64,000 nucleotides of DNA, taken from positions 62,001-126,000 of the forward strand of contig JAJDCY010000013.1 of the NCBI GenBank assembly GCA_029260595.1, read 5' to 3'. The notes beneath the pieces are model-generated. The model did not search any database and was not told where the DNA came from. It worked only from the letters and a program-made list of their open reading frames with translations. This document shows, one piece after another, positions 16,726 through 24,681 of this stretch. How positions within the stretch are numbered: position 1 is the stretch's first letter; every line of letters starts with the position of its first letter. The DNA comes from Phycisphaeraceae bacterium (GTDB taxonomy: Bacteria > Planctomycetota > Phycisphaerae > Phycisphaerales > Phycisphaeraceae). Both the position numbers and the translations under genes were made by a program.

Positions 16726-18473
16726 GGTGTAACCGGCTCCGCAGCGGACGGCCGCGCCACCTTGGGTATTGGTGGCGCCACCGGACCCTCGGCCGATGAA
16801 TCATCCGCATCCGCCTGATCCGCACCGACAGGAGCCGATTCATCAACCGGCTCTGCCCGATCGGCCGCGTCATCACCCGTCGCCTGGACCTGCGGCACAG
16901 CCTCGGGCACCACCACTTCATTCACCGCAGCGGGCACTACGGCACGTGGGATCTTAGCCACCGGATTCCTTTCAACCGCCCCATCGTCCGTCGCAACCGG
17001 CTGATCGAGTTTCTCATCCGCATCGCCATCATTGGCGGAATCGAGCTTGGCCAACTCCTCCGCGATCTCGTCGAGCCGCTCGGTGATCAGGTCGCGCTGG
17101 CGGACGAGGTTCGCGCGTTTGCTGCTGCGGGCCAGCACATCCGCGCCGGCCTCGCCGACCACAGGCCAATTGCCGGTTTCGATCTTGCCCAACACGGCCC
17201 GCAGCCCGGCCGCGAGTTGCAGGTCGGCCAACTCCGACTCGATCCAATCCGGTGTGATCGCCGGCGACCCCTCGCCGCCCTCCTGGCGAAGCACATCCCC
17301 GTCGCGCCGCACGCTGATCATCTTGCGGACCTGCTCGGGCGTCATCGGGACGTGGTACCCATCATCGGGGTCGACGCCCCACACATCTTCGCCTTCGCGC
17401 CGGTGGATGTTCCGCCCGCTGGGCAGGTAGTAGTAGGCGTTGGTGATCTTCACCGCACCGTTACCACCCTCGAGCATCCGCACCTGCTGCACGCTGCCCT
17501 TGCCGAATGTTCGCCGCCCGACAAACTTCGCCCGCTTGTTATCCGACAGCGCCCCGGTCACGATCTCCGACGCCGATGCGCTGCCCTCGTTGGCCAGCAC
17601 CACCAGCGGCAGGTTCGTGACCGTGCCCTCGTCGGTCGCGTCGTGCGCCCGCTCGGCCACGACCCGCCCCTTGATCGAAACGATGCGCTGGCCCGCATCC
17701 AAGAACATGTCCGACACGTCCACCGCGGATTCGAGCAGCCCGCCGGGATTAAACCGCATATCGAGGATCAATCCGCGCGCCCCCGCCGCCGTTAACTCCT
17801 CGACCGCCTCGCGCACACCCTGCGCCGTGCCCGATGTGAACTGCGTGATCCGGATGTATCCGACCCCGTTTTCGCGGTCGAGCAGGTAATCCCAGTGGTT
17901 GTCGCTGTCGCGGCGAAACCCTTTGACCGTCTGCACATTGATCACCGCGCGTGTGATCTCGATCTCCGCTTCCTCGCCCGACTCATGGCGGACCAGGATC
18001 ACCACCTTCGTCCCGACCGGCCCGGTCAGCCGCCTGACGGCTTCGGTGATTTTGATGTCCTTGGTCGTCATGCCGTCGATCTCGAGCACGATATCGCCCG
18101 CATGCACGCCGGCCTTCCACGCGGGCGACTCCTCCAACGGGCTGACGATCCGCAGCCGGTCCTCATGAATATCGATCTCCGCGCCGATCCCCGAGAACGA
18201 TCCGCGCACCTGCTTATCAAAAGGTTCGAGCTCTTCGGGCGACAAGAACACCGTGTACGGATCATCGAGCGATTTGATCATCCCGCGCACCGCGGCCTCG
18301 ACCATCTCCTTTTCGTCCGGGTCCTCCACGTACCCGCTGACAATCTCGTGGCGGATGTCGACCAGCAGATCGATCTGGTCGAAGACGCTCATCTCGTCGC
18401 GTGCGAGCGCCGCCAGCGCGAAGCCCGCGACCAACGCCACGATCACTGACCCGCCATACATGGTTTTCTTCAT
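16722..18473 (-). CDS. S41 C-terminal processing peptidase (CtpA-like)
   Basis: ATG at 18473 begins MKKTMYGGSVIVALVAGFAL, a signal/anchor segment; an in-frame ATG 11 codons upstream is less likely. The 583-residue product has a PDZ domain (IGAEIDIHEDRLRIVSPLEE and GVHAGDIVLEIDG) and an S41 catalytic domain with NEGSASASEIV (Ser nucleophile) and RRTFGKGSVQQV (Lys). The C-terminal 150 residues are acidic/Pro-Ala-rich and less ordered. Such enzymes trim periplasmic or secreted proteins at their C-terminus. It is coupled to tsaD by a 4-bp overlap. Confidence 0.92.
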   Translation of the reverse strand: MKKTMYGGSVIVALVAGFALAALARDEMSVFDQIDLLVDIRHEIVSGYVEDPDEKEMVEAAVRGMIKSLDDPYTVFLSPEELEPFDKQVRGSFSGIGAEIDIHEDRLRIVSPLEESPAWKAGVHAGDIVLEIDGMTTKDIKITEAVRRLTGPVGTKVVILVRHESGEEAEIEITRAVINVQTVKGFRRDSDNHWDYLLDRENGVGYIRITQFTSGTAQGVREAVEELTAAGARGLILDMRFNPGGLLESAVDVSDMFLDAGQRIVSIKGRVVAERAHDATDEGTVTNLPLVVLANEGSASASEIVTGALSDNKRAKFVGRRTFGKGSVQQVRMLEGGNGAVKITNAYYYLPSGRNIHRREGEDVWGVDPDDGYHVPMTPEQVRKMISVRRDGDVLRQEGGEGSPAITPDWIESELADLQLAAGLRAVLGKIETGNWPVVGEAGADVLARSSKRANLVRQRDLITERLDEIAEELAKLDSANDGDADEKLDQPVATDDGAVERNPVAKIPRAVVPAAVNEVVVPEAVPQVQATGDDAADRAEPVDESAPVGADQADADDSSAEGPVAPPIPKVARPSAAEPVTP

Positions 18474-18543
18474 AAGATTCCCGCTCAATCTGCTTTGTTT
18501 ATCCACCCGACCGACCCCCGCATTCCGCCCGCGTCAACATATG

Positions 18544-20034
18544 CTAAAGCGCCCCGCCCGGCACGTTCACCGACACAGGCCGCTTGAGCTCGATCCGCAG
18601 CGTATCGCTGGGCACCAGTTTCCCGTCGTTGATCCTACGACGCGGGTCGAACGATTGTTTGACCCGCGAAAATTGATCCAACGCGGCCTCGCTGAACATC
18701 CTGCCCATCAGGTGCAGCTTCTCAACGCCCACCCCGTGCTCGCCCGTGATCGTCCCGCCGATCTCGATGCAATATTCCAGAATCGCTTCGCTCGCCGCCA
18801 GCGTCCGCTGCACCTGCTCGGGGTCGTCCTCATCAAAAAGAAGTATCGGGTGAACGTTCCCGTCGCCCGCATGAAACACGCTGCTGATCTTGAGACCGAA
18901 CCGCTCGCCGATTTCCTGGATCCGCCCCATAGCCTGGGCCAGCATCGACCGCGGGATGCATGCGTCCTGCGTGCAGTAGCTGCGGCTGACCCGCCCGATC
19001 GCCCCGAACGCGCGCTTACGCACGGCCCACAGCTCGGCCCGCCGCTCGGCGTCGGCGCACTGCTGGGTCTGTGTGGCCCCGCGCCGCTGACACACGTCGA
19101 TGATCCGCCGCATCTGTCCGTCGAGCACGGCTTCGATCCCGTCGATCTCGATCAGCAGCAACGCCTGCGCCTCGACCGGGAAACCGTACGCGAACGCCTC
19201 CTCGACCACCCGGATCATCGCCCCGTCCATCATCTCCATCGATGACGGCACGATGCCCGATGCGATCACGTCGCTTACGGCCTCGCACGCATTCACGGAC
19301 GAATCAAACACCGCCCAGACCGTCCTGAAATGGCGAGGCCGCGGAACCAACCGACACCACAGCCGCGTGAGAATCCCCAGCGTCCCCTCGCTCCCACACA
19401 ACATCCCGGGTAAGTCCGCCCCGATCCCATCGCACAGCCCGTTCGGCCGCGTCACCTCCACCCGCCCATCGGCCGTCACCCACTCCACACCCAGAATGTG
19501 CGCACTGGCCACCCCGTGCTTCAATGTGTTCAACCCGCCCGCATTGGTCGCCGCGTTGCCCCCGATCGTCGCGACTGCTCGGCTGGACGGGTCCGGCGAA
19601 AAGTGCAGGCCACCACCACGCGCCCCCTCCGCGCCCTCGCCGCGCTTTTCCGCCTCATTTGCCACCACCGCATCGTTGAGCGCCTGATTGCGAACCCCCG
19701 CCTGCACGACCGCCACCCTGCTGTCCAGATCGATCGACTCGATCCGGTCCATCCGCGTCGTATTAATGATCACCCCACCGTCGAACGCCACGCACCCCCC
19801 CGCCAGCCCCGTGCCCGACCCCCGTGGCACGATCGACAGCCCGAACCGATTCAACACCCGCACACACCGCGCCACCTGCTCGGTATCCCGCGGCAACACC
19901 ACCGCCCCCGGCCGCCCCTTGGCAATCGGAAACCCATCACACTCATAAACAAGCAACTCATCCCGATCACACAACACCCCGCCGTCACCGACGACATCCA
20001 CCAACGCAGCGATCGCTTCGGGCAGACCGGGCAT
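18544..20034 (-). CDS. glcD: FAD-linked oxidase, glycolate oxidase GlcD type
   Basis: A 496-residue flavoprotein of the VAO/PCMH family. FAD-binding motifs: VPRGSGTGLAGGCVAFDGG, TIGGNAATNAGGLNTLKHG and GVEWVTADGRVEV; the C-terminal catalytic region has FHAGDGNVHPILLFD and TGEHGVGVEK. Close relatives oxidise glycolate or D-lactate and normally work with GlcE and the iron-sulfur subunit GlcF. Neither partner gene is adjacent, so this could be a stand-alone D-2-hydroxyacid dehydrogenase. GlcD is the closest label. Confidence 0.85.
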   Translation of the reverse strand: MPGLPEAIAALVDVVGDGGVLCDRDELLVYECDGFPIAKGRPGAVVLPRDTEQVARCVRVLNRFGLSIVPRGSGTGLAGGCVAFDGGVIINTTRMDRIESIDLDSRVAVVQAGVRNQALNDAVVANEAEKRGEGAEGARGGGLHFSPDPSSRAVATIGGNAATNAGGLNTLKHGVASAHILGVEWVTADGRVEVTRPNGLCDGIGADLPGMLCGSEGTLGILTRLWCRLVPRPRHFRTVWAVFDSSVNACEAVSDVIASGIVPSSMEMMDGAMIRVVEEAFAYGFPVEAQALLLIEIDGIEAVLDGQMRRIIDVCQRRGATQTQQCADAERRAELWAVRKRAFGAIGRVSRSYCTQDACIPRSMLAQAMGRIQEIGERFGLKISSVFHAGDGNVHPILLFDEDDPEQVQRTLAASEAILEYCIEIGGTITGEHGVGVEKLHLMGRMFSEAALDQFSRVKQSFDPRRRINDGKLVPSDTLRIELKRPVSVNVPGGAL

Positions 20035-20084
20035 AAGCCGACATCATATCCCGGCCAAGAACGGCTCGTTCGCCATGCGAACCG

Positions 20085-20573
20085 TTAAATGCCGCGACCA
20101 GATGATTTCCCAGCGCATAGTCGCCGGATGAATAGGAAGGCCGGACGTGCCCCGAGCAACACGACAAGCGGCCAGTAGGGGATCTCAACGAATCGAATCG
20201 TCCCACCGCCAAACCAGGATGTCGGCATTTCCAGGACGTGGTATACGGTCCCGAGCCACTCTCTGTGAGGGGTAGGAGCTAAGACAAGGAGCTGCGAATC
20301 CTCTAGCTCCCTACTTTGAACTTGCCGATTCAGCCCGTCGACTTCGTCGTGATTCAGTTCCATCAATTGAGGTAAATCTGGATACGTTGGCCGGTTCTGG
20401 GTGGAGTGAGACAACTTGATTTGACCGCGAATAGACACGAGCCCGAGTTGCCGGTGTTCGTCGATACCTGTTTGAAACTGAAGTGGCAACCACCAGCTGC
20501 TCAAAAACATCACGATCGCGATGAGCGCCAAAGCTGAGAGAGTGATATCAACCACGCGCAGCGTGTGCTTCAT
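20085..20573 (-). CDS. Small membrane protein of unknown function
   Basis: A 162-residue protein with a first transmembrane helix at ~10-30 (LSALALIAIVMFLSSWWLP) and a second near 130-150 (IPYWPLVVLLGARPAFLFI). The region between is mostly polar. A GAAGGGG site precedes the ATG. Codon use is less GC-rich than in neighbouring genes. This two-helix layout is common among uncharacterised planctomycete proteins; no function can be given. Confidence 0.6.
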   Translation of the reverse strand: MKHTLRVVDITLSALALIAIVMFLSSWWLPLQFQTGIDEHRQLGLVSIRGQIKLSHSTQNRPTYPDLPQLMELNHDEVDGLNRQVQSRELEDSQLLVLAPTPHREWLGTVYHVLEMPTSWFGGGTIRFVEIPYWPLVVLLGARPAFLFIRRLCAGKSSGRGI

Positions 20574-20706
20574 CGCTAAGCCCCTTCTATCAACGCCATG
20601 TCACAGCCCAACGCCATTCTATCGAACGGACGCCACCGAGAGGAGGCTCAAGGACATTGAAGAACTTTGTGCGAGGTAGACAGTTGTACTTGTGGCTGCG
20701 CCGGCT

Positions 20707-21114
20707 CTACCGCACCGTATGGGTCACCGTCACACCGTGCGTTGTGCTAGAGAAGTGGTCGCGGGTGCGGCCGGCGGTGGTGGTTTGGCGGTCGTGGGTG
20801 ATGGTGACTTGGCGGTCGATCGTCGCGCCGCGTAGCCCGGCGGATACCGTCCGGCGGGCATCGTTGCGGGAGGCATACCAGGGTTGCCCGCTCGCAGCCT
20901 GCGTCTGGCTGGAGAATGCCGTGTAGGCCCGCAGCTCCGGCGAGTCCATCACCAATGCCCGTGGGCGGTAGTCGTAGTCCGGCTGTGCGTCGGTGCTGTC
21001 CTGATGACGGACGTGCGACTGGCAACCGGCGGCCATGACGAAGCTGCCGGCAAGCAGCACCGCGACCGCAAACAAGACCAGTCGGCGCAAACTTTGGCTG
21101 AGATCCTCGAGCAT
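20707..21114 (-). CDS. Putative small lipoprotein
   Basis: ATG at 21114 follows GGGAGGGAG at ideal spacing; an in-frame start 24 codons upstream is less likely. The 135-residue product opens with a signal sequence (LFAVAVLLAGSFVMAAGC) whose AAGC end resembles a lipobox, so Cys is a probable lipidation site. The remainder is polar, Thr/Arg-rich, and has no recognised domain. Confidence 0.6.
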   Translation of the reverse strand: MLEDLSQSLRRLVLFAVAVLLAGSFVMAAGCQSHVRHQDSTDAQPDYDYRPRALVMDSPELRAYTAFSSQTQAASGQPWYASRNDARRTVSAGLRGATIDRQVTITHDRQTTTAGRTRDHFSSTTHGVTVTHTVR

Positions 21115-21646
21115 TGTCTCCCTCCCGAACACCGTCCCGAACTCTCTTCCGGACTCCGTCCCAAACCTGCCGGCCACCCCCACCATTCTAGGAGTGACCC
21201 GATAACCCAGGAGGCAATCACAATGCCGCGCCCGCGAAACCGCATGACGCCACGCCTGTTAGTCATGACAGCAACTAACTTTACCCAACCATCATCCCCA
21301 CAATCCGCCTGTACGACCTATCCCGGTCGTAACGATTGATGCGTTCGTGCCACGGCGGCGTCGTCAAAACCCAACCAAACCGCCCGCCCGCGACAACCGT
21401 GCGCACCGCGTCGGAACGCCCGATCGTCACAGGCATCGCCACGCGGCGTACGCACCGGCCACGCTTGCATCGATCAGGCCCAGGATGTAGAAAGTCGCCC
21501 CCACGATGGGTATCGTGGCCCGCCACCTGCTCGATCCGAGCGCACCGGCGGGGCCAACTACAGGCCGGGCAGTCTTCCAGGCCCCTCCAGGCGGGGCCGC
21601 TGCCATCAACCTTGCCAACCCACCTACTTAGCAAAGTGAGGTAACG
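21115..21646. other. Gap with no confident gene, between lipoprotein and peroxiredoxin
   Basis: 532 bp. On the minus strand two overlapping frames both have very GC-rich third positions: one, ending near 21427, would encode a hydrophobic VGATFYILGLIDASVAGAY stretch; the other runs from 21634 to 21281. Neither has a convincing start. The + strand end of the gap holds the leader of the peroxiredoxin gene (GAGG site before 21647). Confidence 0.4.
21281..21634 (-). CDS. Doubtful open frame, 117 codons
   Basis: The frame would begin at TTG 21634 and has no ribosome site. It contains EDCPACSWPRRC (possible zinc-binding Cys) early on and a late stretch RINRYDRDRSYRRIVGMMVG. Third-position GC is high throughout, but the overlapping frame shows the same. 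A frameshifted remnant of one gene, or two overlapping small genes, are alternatives. Confidence 0.22.
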   Translation of the reverse strand: MLSRWVGKVDGSGPAWRGLEDCPACSWPRRCARIEQVAGHDTHRGGDFLHPGPDRCKRGRCVRRVAMPVTIGRSDAVRTVVAGGRFGWVLTTPPWHERINRYDRDRSYRRIVGMMVG

Positions 21647-22255
21647 ATGAGTGTTTTAGTCACCCAGCAAGCCCCCGACTTCGTCGCCCCGGCCGTCATG
21701 CCCGATGGGACGATCAAAGCCGACTTTCGCCTGTCCGACCTGCGCGGCCAATACGTGATGCTTTTCTTTTGGCCGCTGGATTTCACCTTTGTCTGCCCGA
21801 CCGAGATCGTCTCGCACGACCAGCGGATCGATCAGTTCCGCCGGCGCGGGGTGCAGGTCGTCGGCGTCTCGATCGACTCGCAGTTCACCCACACCGCATG
21901 GCGAAACACCGCGCTCGACCGAGGCGGCATCGGGCCGGTCGCGTTCCCGATGGTCGCGGATGTCAAGCACACGATCACCCAGGCCTACGGGATCGAACAC
22001 CCCAACGGCGTGGCACTGCGCGGCTCGTTCCTGATCGATCGCGACGGGGTTGTGCAGCACCAGGTCGTCAACAACCTCCCGCTCGGGCGCGACATCGACG
22101 AGATGCTCCGCGTTATCGACGCCCTGCAATTCACCGAGGAACACGGCGAGGTCTGCCCGGCCGGGTGGCGTAAGGGCGAAAAAGGGATGAAAACGACTAC
22201 GGACAGTGTGGCTATCCACCTGGCCGAGATGAACCGGGAACTGGCGACGGTCTAA
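21647..22255 (+). CDS. Peroxiredoxin (AhpC/typical 2-Cys type)
   Basis: Reduces hydrogen peroxide and alkyl hydroperoxides. The 202-residue protein has the peroxidatic cysteine in DFTFVCPTEI (Cys50) and the resolving cysteine in EVCPAGWRKGEKGMK near the C-terminus, so it is a typical two-cysteine enzyme, including the C-terminal tail after the second Cys. A GAGG ribosome site lies about 7 nt before the ATG. No ahpF or thioredoxin reductase gene is adjacent; the electron donor is unknown. Confidence 0.93.
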   Translation: MSVLVTQQAPDFVAPAVMPDGTIKADFRLSDLRGQYVMLFFWPLDFTFVCPTEIVSHDQRIDQFRRRGVQVVGVSIDSQFTHTAWRNTALDRGGIGPVAFPMVADVKHTITQAYGIEHPNGVALRGSFLIDRDGVVQHQVVNNLPLGRDIDEMLRVIDALQFTEEHGEVCPAGWRKGEKGMKTTTDSVAIHLAEMNRELATV

Positions 22256-22454
22256 CCCACCGCCCAATCACTACGGAAACTAAGGGGCCCGGTGGATTTC
22301 TCCGCCGAGCGATCGTCTTCACACAAAATCCACAAGATATTTACGCCTTTTGTTCGGCCCTAACAACGCCCATTCGCCACCGTGAGTATTTTTTTAATCT
22401 TTCCACAGGATTCCCTCTAGACATTGGAATGGTTCCAAGTTAGCATCGCCGCAA

Positions 22455-22578
22455 CTGGGAGGATAGCCAGCCCCGCAAGAGTGGGTCACGACGAAGGACA
22501 TTCAGTAAACAGTGACCCCGCAACGCAGAACGCAGGATCAGGGAGCCGAGACAACCGAAGTCAGCAACCGCTAGGCGG
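22455..22578 (+). ncRNA. Candidate structured RNA of unknown class
   Basis: GGGTCAC (22483-22489) is exactly complementary to GTGACCC (22512-22518), closing a 22-nt loop. A further short hairpin CCGC-TAG-GCGG lies at 22568-22578, and CTGG/CCAG at 22455-22470. The sequence has purine-rich internal loops such as GGAGGATAG. I compared it by eye with RNase P, tmRNA, SRP RNA, cobalamin and c-di-GMP riboswitch cores and saw no match. Strand + is chosen because the downstream gene is on +. Only a hypothesis. Confidence 0.25.
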
Positions 22579-22640
22579 AGCTTGTGCAGACCGCACGGGT
22601 CGACGCGGGGCGGAGAGGTGATGGAGAGGAGATGGCGGTT

Positions 22641-22706
22641 GGGAGAATTGGCTGCGGGAGAAAGGCGCAGGGAGAAAGACGGTTGGGAGAAAAAGTGTTG
22701 GGAGAA
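22641..22706. repeat. Five-copy purine-rich minisatellite, ~15-bp unit
   Basis: The heptamer GGGAGAA occurs at 22641, 22656, 22670, 22685 and 22700, so with steps of 15, 14, 15 and 15 bp. The remainder of the unit varies. It is almost pure purine on the + strand. Confidence 0.85.
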
Positions 22707-22989
22707 GGGTGGAGGCGGTAGACGGTGGAGTCCGGAGAGGGACTTATCGGGGGGTGAATTGCACGGCCTTGACGGCTTCCATCCTTGATGGATTCCTTCT
22801 TGGCCCGTGAAGACAACCGGCAGACGCGATCCGGGGCTGGGCGTCGCCGCGAAGATAAACCCGGATCAACCCGACCCCTGGTCATCCAGCGGGTCAACAC
22901 CCCTTCACCCGCCCCTGGGCCCACCACGGCGCCCCTTACTGTCACCGCCACCTGATCCCACCAATCCCCTTACCCGCCGCGCCGCCCGC

Positions 22990-23018
22990 TTGACGCCGCC
23001 GGCCCGTTTTGCTCTACT
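22990..23018 (+). promoter_or_regulatory. Candidate rpsD promoter
   Basis: TTGACG at 22990-22995, a spacer of exactly 17 bp, then TCTACT at 23013-23018 (5/6 and 4/6 consensus matches). It would give an 80-nt leader before the rpsD ATG at 23105. The leader contains the direct repeat GACTCGAAC (23049, 23082) and an 11-bp tandem repeat AGACCCGA(T/C)TC at 23065-23086. Confidence 0.45.
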
Positions 23019-23104
23019 AATTGGCTCGACAGAACTTGAGATGTCTCAGACTCGAACCGAACTAAGACCCGATTCAGACCCGACTCGAACTGGAGTTGCG
23101 ATCC

Positions 23105-23704
23105 ATGGCCAACTACACCGGCCCCAAAGTCAAGCTTTCACGACGCGTGGGCGTGCCCATTGTTGACCTGCCCAAGCACACCACCAAGCGCCAACTGAAC
23201 CCCCCGGGCATGCACGGGTTCCGAGGCCGTCGCCTGCGTGACTACGGCTTGCGCCAGAACGAAAAGCAAAAACTCCGCTACCACTACAACGTGCTCGAGC
23301 GGCAGTTCCGCCGCTACCTGGACGAGGCCTCGTCCGCCAAGGGCAACACCGGCGAAGTGCTCCTGCGTCTGCTCGAACAACGCCTCGACAACGTGATCCG
23401 CCGACTGGGTTGGGCGCGGTCGGTCTGGGCATCACGCCAGATCGTTTCGCACGGGCACGTGCTGATCAACGGCCGACGCGCCAACATCGCCAGCCAACGC
23501 GTCGCGGTCGGCGACAAGATCACGCTCAAGACCGGCATCCACAATCTCGTCCGCGAGAACCTTGAGTCGCTGCCGGGGCACCAGGTCCCCGAGTGGCTCG
23601 CGTTCGACCCGTCGACGCTGACCGCCAACGTCCAAGCCGTGCCGACCTCGGACCAGATCCCTTTCCAGGTCGACATGAATCTGATCATCGAGTTCTACCG
23701 CTAA
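23105..23704 (+). CDS. rpsD: 30S ribosomal protein S4
   Basis: A small-subunit assembly protein that binds 16S rRNA. The ATG at 23105 gives MANYTGPKVKLSRRVGVPI; an ATG three codons upstream (23096) is less likely because GGAG is too close to it. The 199-residue protein has the S4 domain (RLDNVIRRLGWARSVWASRQ, HGHVLINGRR) and the classic end LIIEFYR. It is monocistronic here, outside the usual rpsM-rpsK-rpsD-rpoA order. In many bacteria S4 represses its own operon; the repeats in this leader could be relevant but no known S4 site was seen. Confidence 0.97.
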   Translation: MANYTGPKVKLSRRVGVPIVDLPKHTTKRQLNPPGMHGFRGRRLRDYGLRQNEKQKLRYHYNVLERQFRRYLDEASSAKGNTGEVLLRLLEQRLDNVIRRLGWARSVWASRQIVSHGHVLINGRRANIASQRVAVGDKITLKTGIHNLVRENLESLPGHQVPEWLAFDPSTLTANVQAVPTSDQIPFQVDMNLIIEFYR

Positions 23705-23712
23705 GACACCCT

Positions 23713-23731
23713 GATCGCCCCACCGGCGATC
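23713..23731 (+). terminator. Hairpin after rpsD, possible terminator
   Basis: GATCGCC (23713-23719), loop CCACC, GGCGATC (23725-23731): a perfect 7-bp stem starting 9 nt after the rpsD stop. No T tract follows, so it may only stabilise the mRNA end. Confidence 0.4.
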
Positions 23732-23841
23732 GCCGCACCCCACCGCTCATCCCGCCTGTGCTCCCGCTCGGCCGACCGCCGATATCCCGGGACGCTCGCG
23801 GATACCGCCCGGGCGGTTGCGAGGTTTGATAGGAGCACCCC

Positions 23842-24627
23842 ATGGGCCTGATGGACGGTAAACGCGGCGTCGTGTTCGGTATCGCCAACGACCGTAGCTA
23901 CGCCTGGTACATCACCAAGCAGCTAATCGAAGCCGGCGCTGAGTGCGCCTTCACCTGCCTGCCCGACCCCAAAGGCAAGATGGAGAACCGCTGCCGGGGG
24001 GCGCTCAAAGAGCTAGGCCAAACCGACCCCTGGCTGATGCGCTGCGACGCCGGCAACGACCAGGACCTCGACGCGGTCTTCGAAAAGCTTGGCAAAGACT
24101 TCGGCAAGATCGATTTTGTCGTCCACTCGATCGCGTTCGCCGACCGCGAGTTCCTCAAACTCGGCAACTTCCACCAGACATCGCGCGAGGCCTGGTCCCA
24201 GGCGCTCGACATCAGCGCCTACTCGCTCTTGGCCATGTCGCAGCGCGCCGCGCCGCTCATGACCGACGGCGGCTCGATCATCGCGATGACCTACTACGGC
24301 GGCGAGAAAGTCATCCCCGGCTACAACGTCATGGGCATCGCCAAGGCCGCACTCGAACACACCACCCGCTACCTCGCCGCCGAACTCGGCGAGAACAACA
24401 TCCGGGTCAACACCATCTCAGGTGGGCCGCTTCGCACACTCGCCGCCTCCGCCGTCGGCGGCATCGCGGAGATGTTTGAACACCAGAAACGCAAGGCATC
24501 CCTGCGGCGAAACATCGAGGGCGAAGAGGTCGGCAACACCGCCGTCTACCTGCTCAGCGGCATGGCCTCCGGCGTCACCGGTGAGAACATCCACGTCGAC
24601 GCCGGATTCAGCATCGTCGGGATCTGA
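23842..24627 (+). CDS. fabI: Enoyl-[acyl-carrier-protein] reductase (NADH)
   Basis: Reduces trans-2-enoyl-ACP in the last step of each fatty acid elongation cycle. The 261-residue short-chain dehydrogenase-like protein has the FabI signature: GIANDRSYAWYITKQL at the NAD-binding N-terminus, HSIAFA, and the catalytic Tyr-x6-Lys in GYNVMGIAKAALE. The end GMASGVTGENIHVDAGFSI is typical. A GATAGGAG ribosome site precedes the ATG. Confidence 0.96.
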   Translation: MGLMDGKRGVVFGIANDRSYAWYITKQLIEAGAECAFTCLPDPKGKMENRCRGALKELGQTDPWLMRCDAGNDQDLDAVFEKLGKDFGKIDFVVHSIAFADREFLKLGNFHQTSREAWSQALDISAYSLLAMSQRAAPLMTDGGSIIAMTYYGGEKVIPGYNVMGIAKAALEHTTRYLAAELGENNIRVNTISGGPLRTLAASAVGGIAEMFEHQKRKASLRRNIEGEEVGNTAVYLLSGMASGVTGENIHVDAGFSIVGI

Positions 24628-24681
24628 GAACGCGGCGACGATCACGGCCGACCGATCCGTGCCCGGCGATAAGATAGCCCC

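Larger units (their letters stand above)
22256..23104. other. 849-bp gene-free region before rpsD
   Basis: No credible protein gene on either strand. It contains an AT-rich stretch (22320-22430), a G-rich segment with small hairpins (22450-22580, candidate structured RNA), a 15-bp purine-rich repeat array (22641-22706) and, close to rpsD, a promoter-like pair of hexamers and short direct repeats (23049-23090). Confidence 0.7.

Noticed and set aside
22571-22951. Minus-strand open frame of 126 codons over the purine repeat
   Set aside because: Ser/Pro-rich low complexity, produced by the repeated GGGAGAA tract; no ribosome site.
23043-23095. GGTTCGAGTC on the minus strand, resembling a tRNA T-arm
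   Set aside because: No acceptor stem, anticodon arm or CCA-like end can be formed around it; it belongs to short repeats of the rpsD leader.
22256-23104. Known riboswitch or housekeeping RNA (cobalamin, c-di-GMP, SRP, tmRNA, RNase P)
   Set aside because: None of their conserved cores was found by eye; only an unknown structured RNA remains possible.
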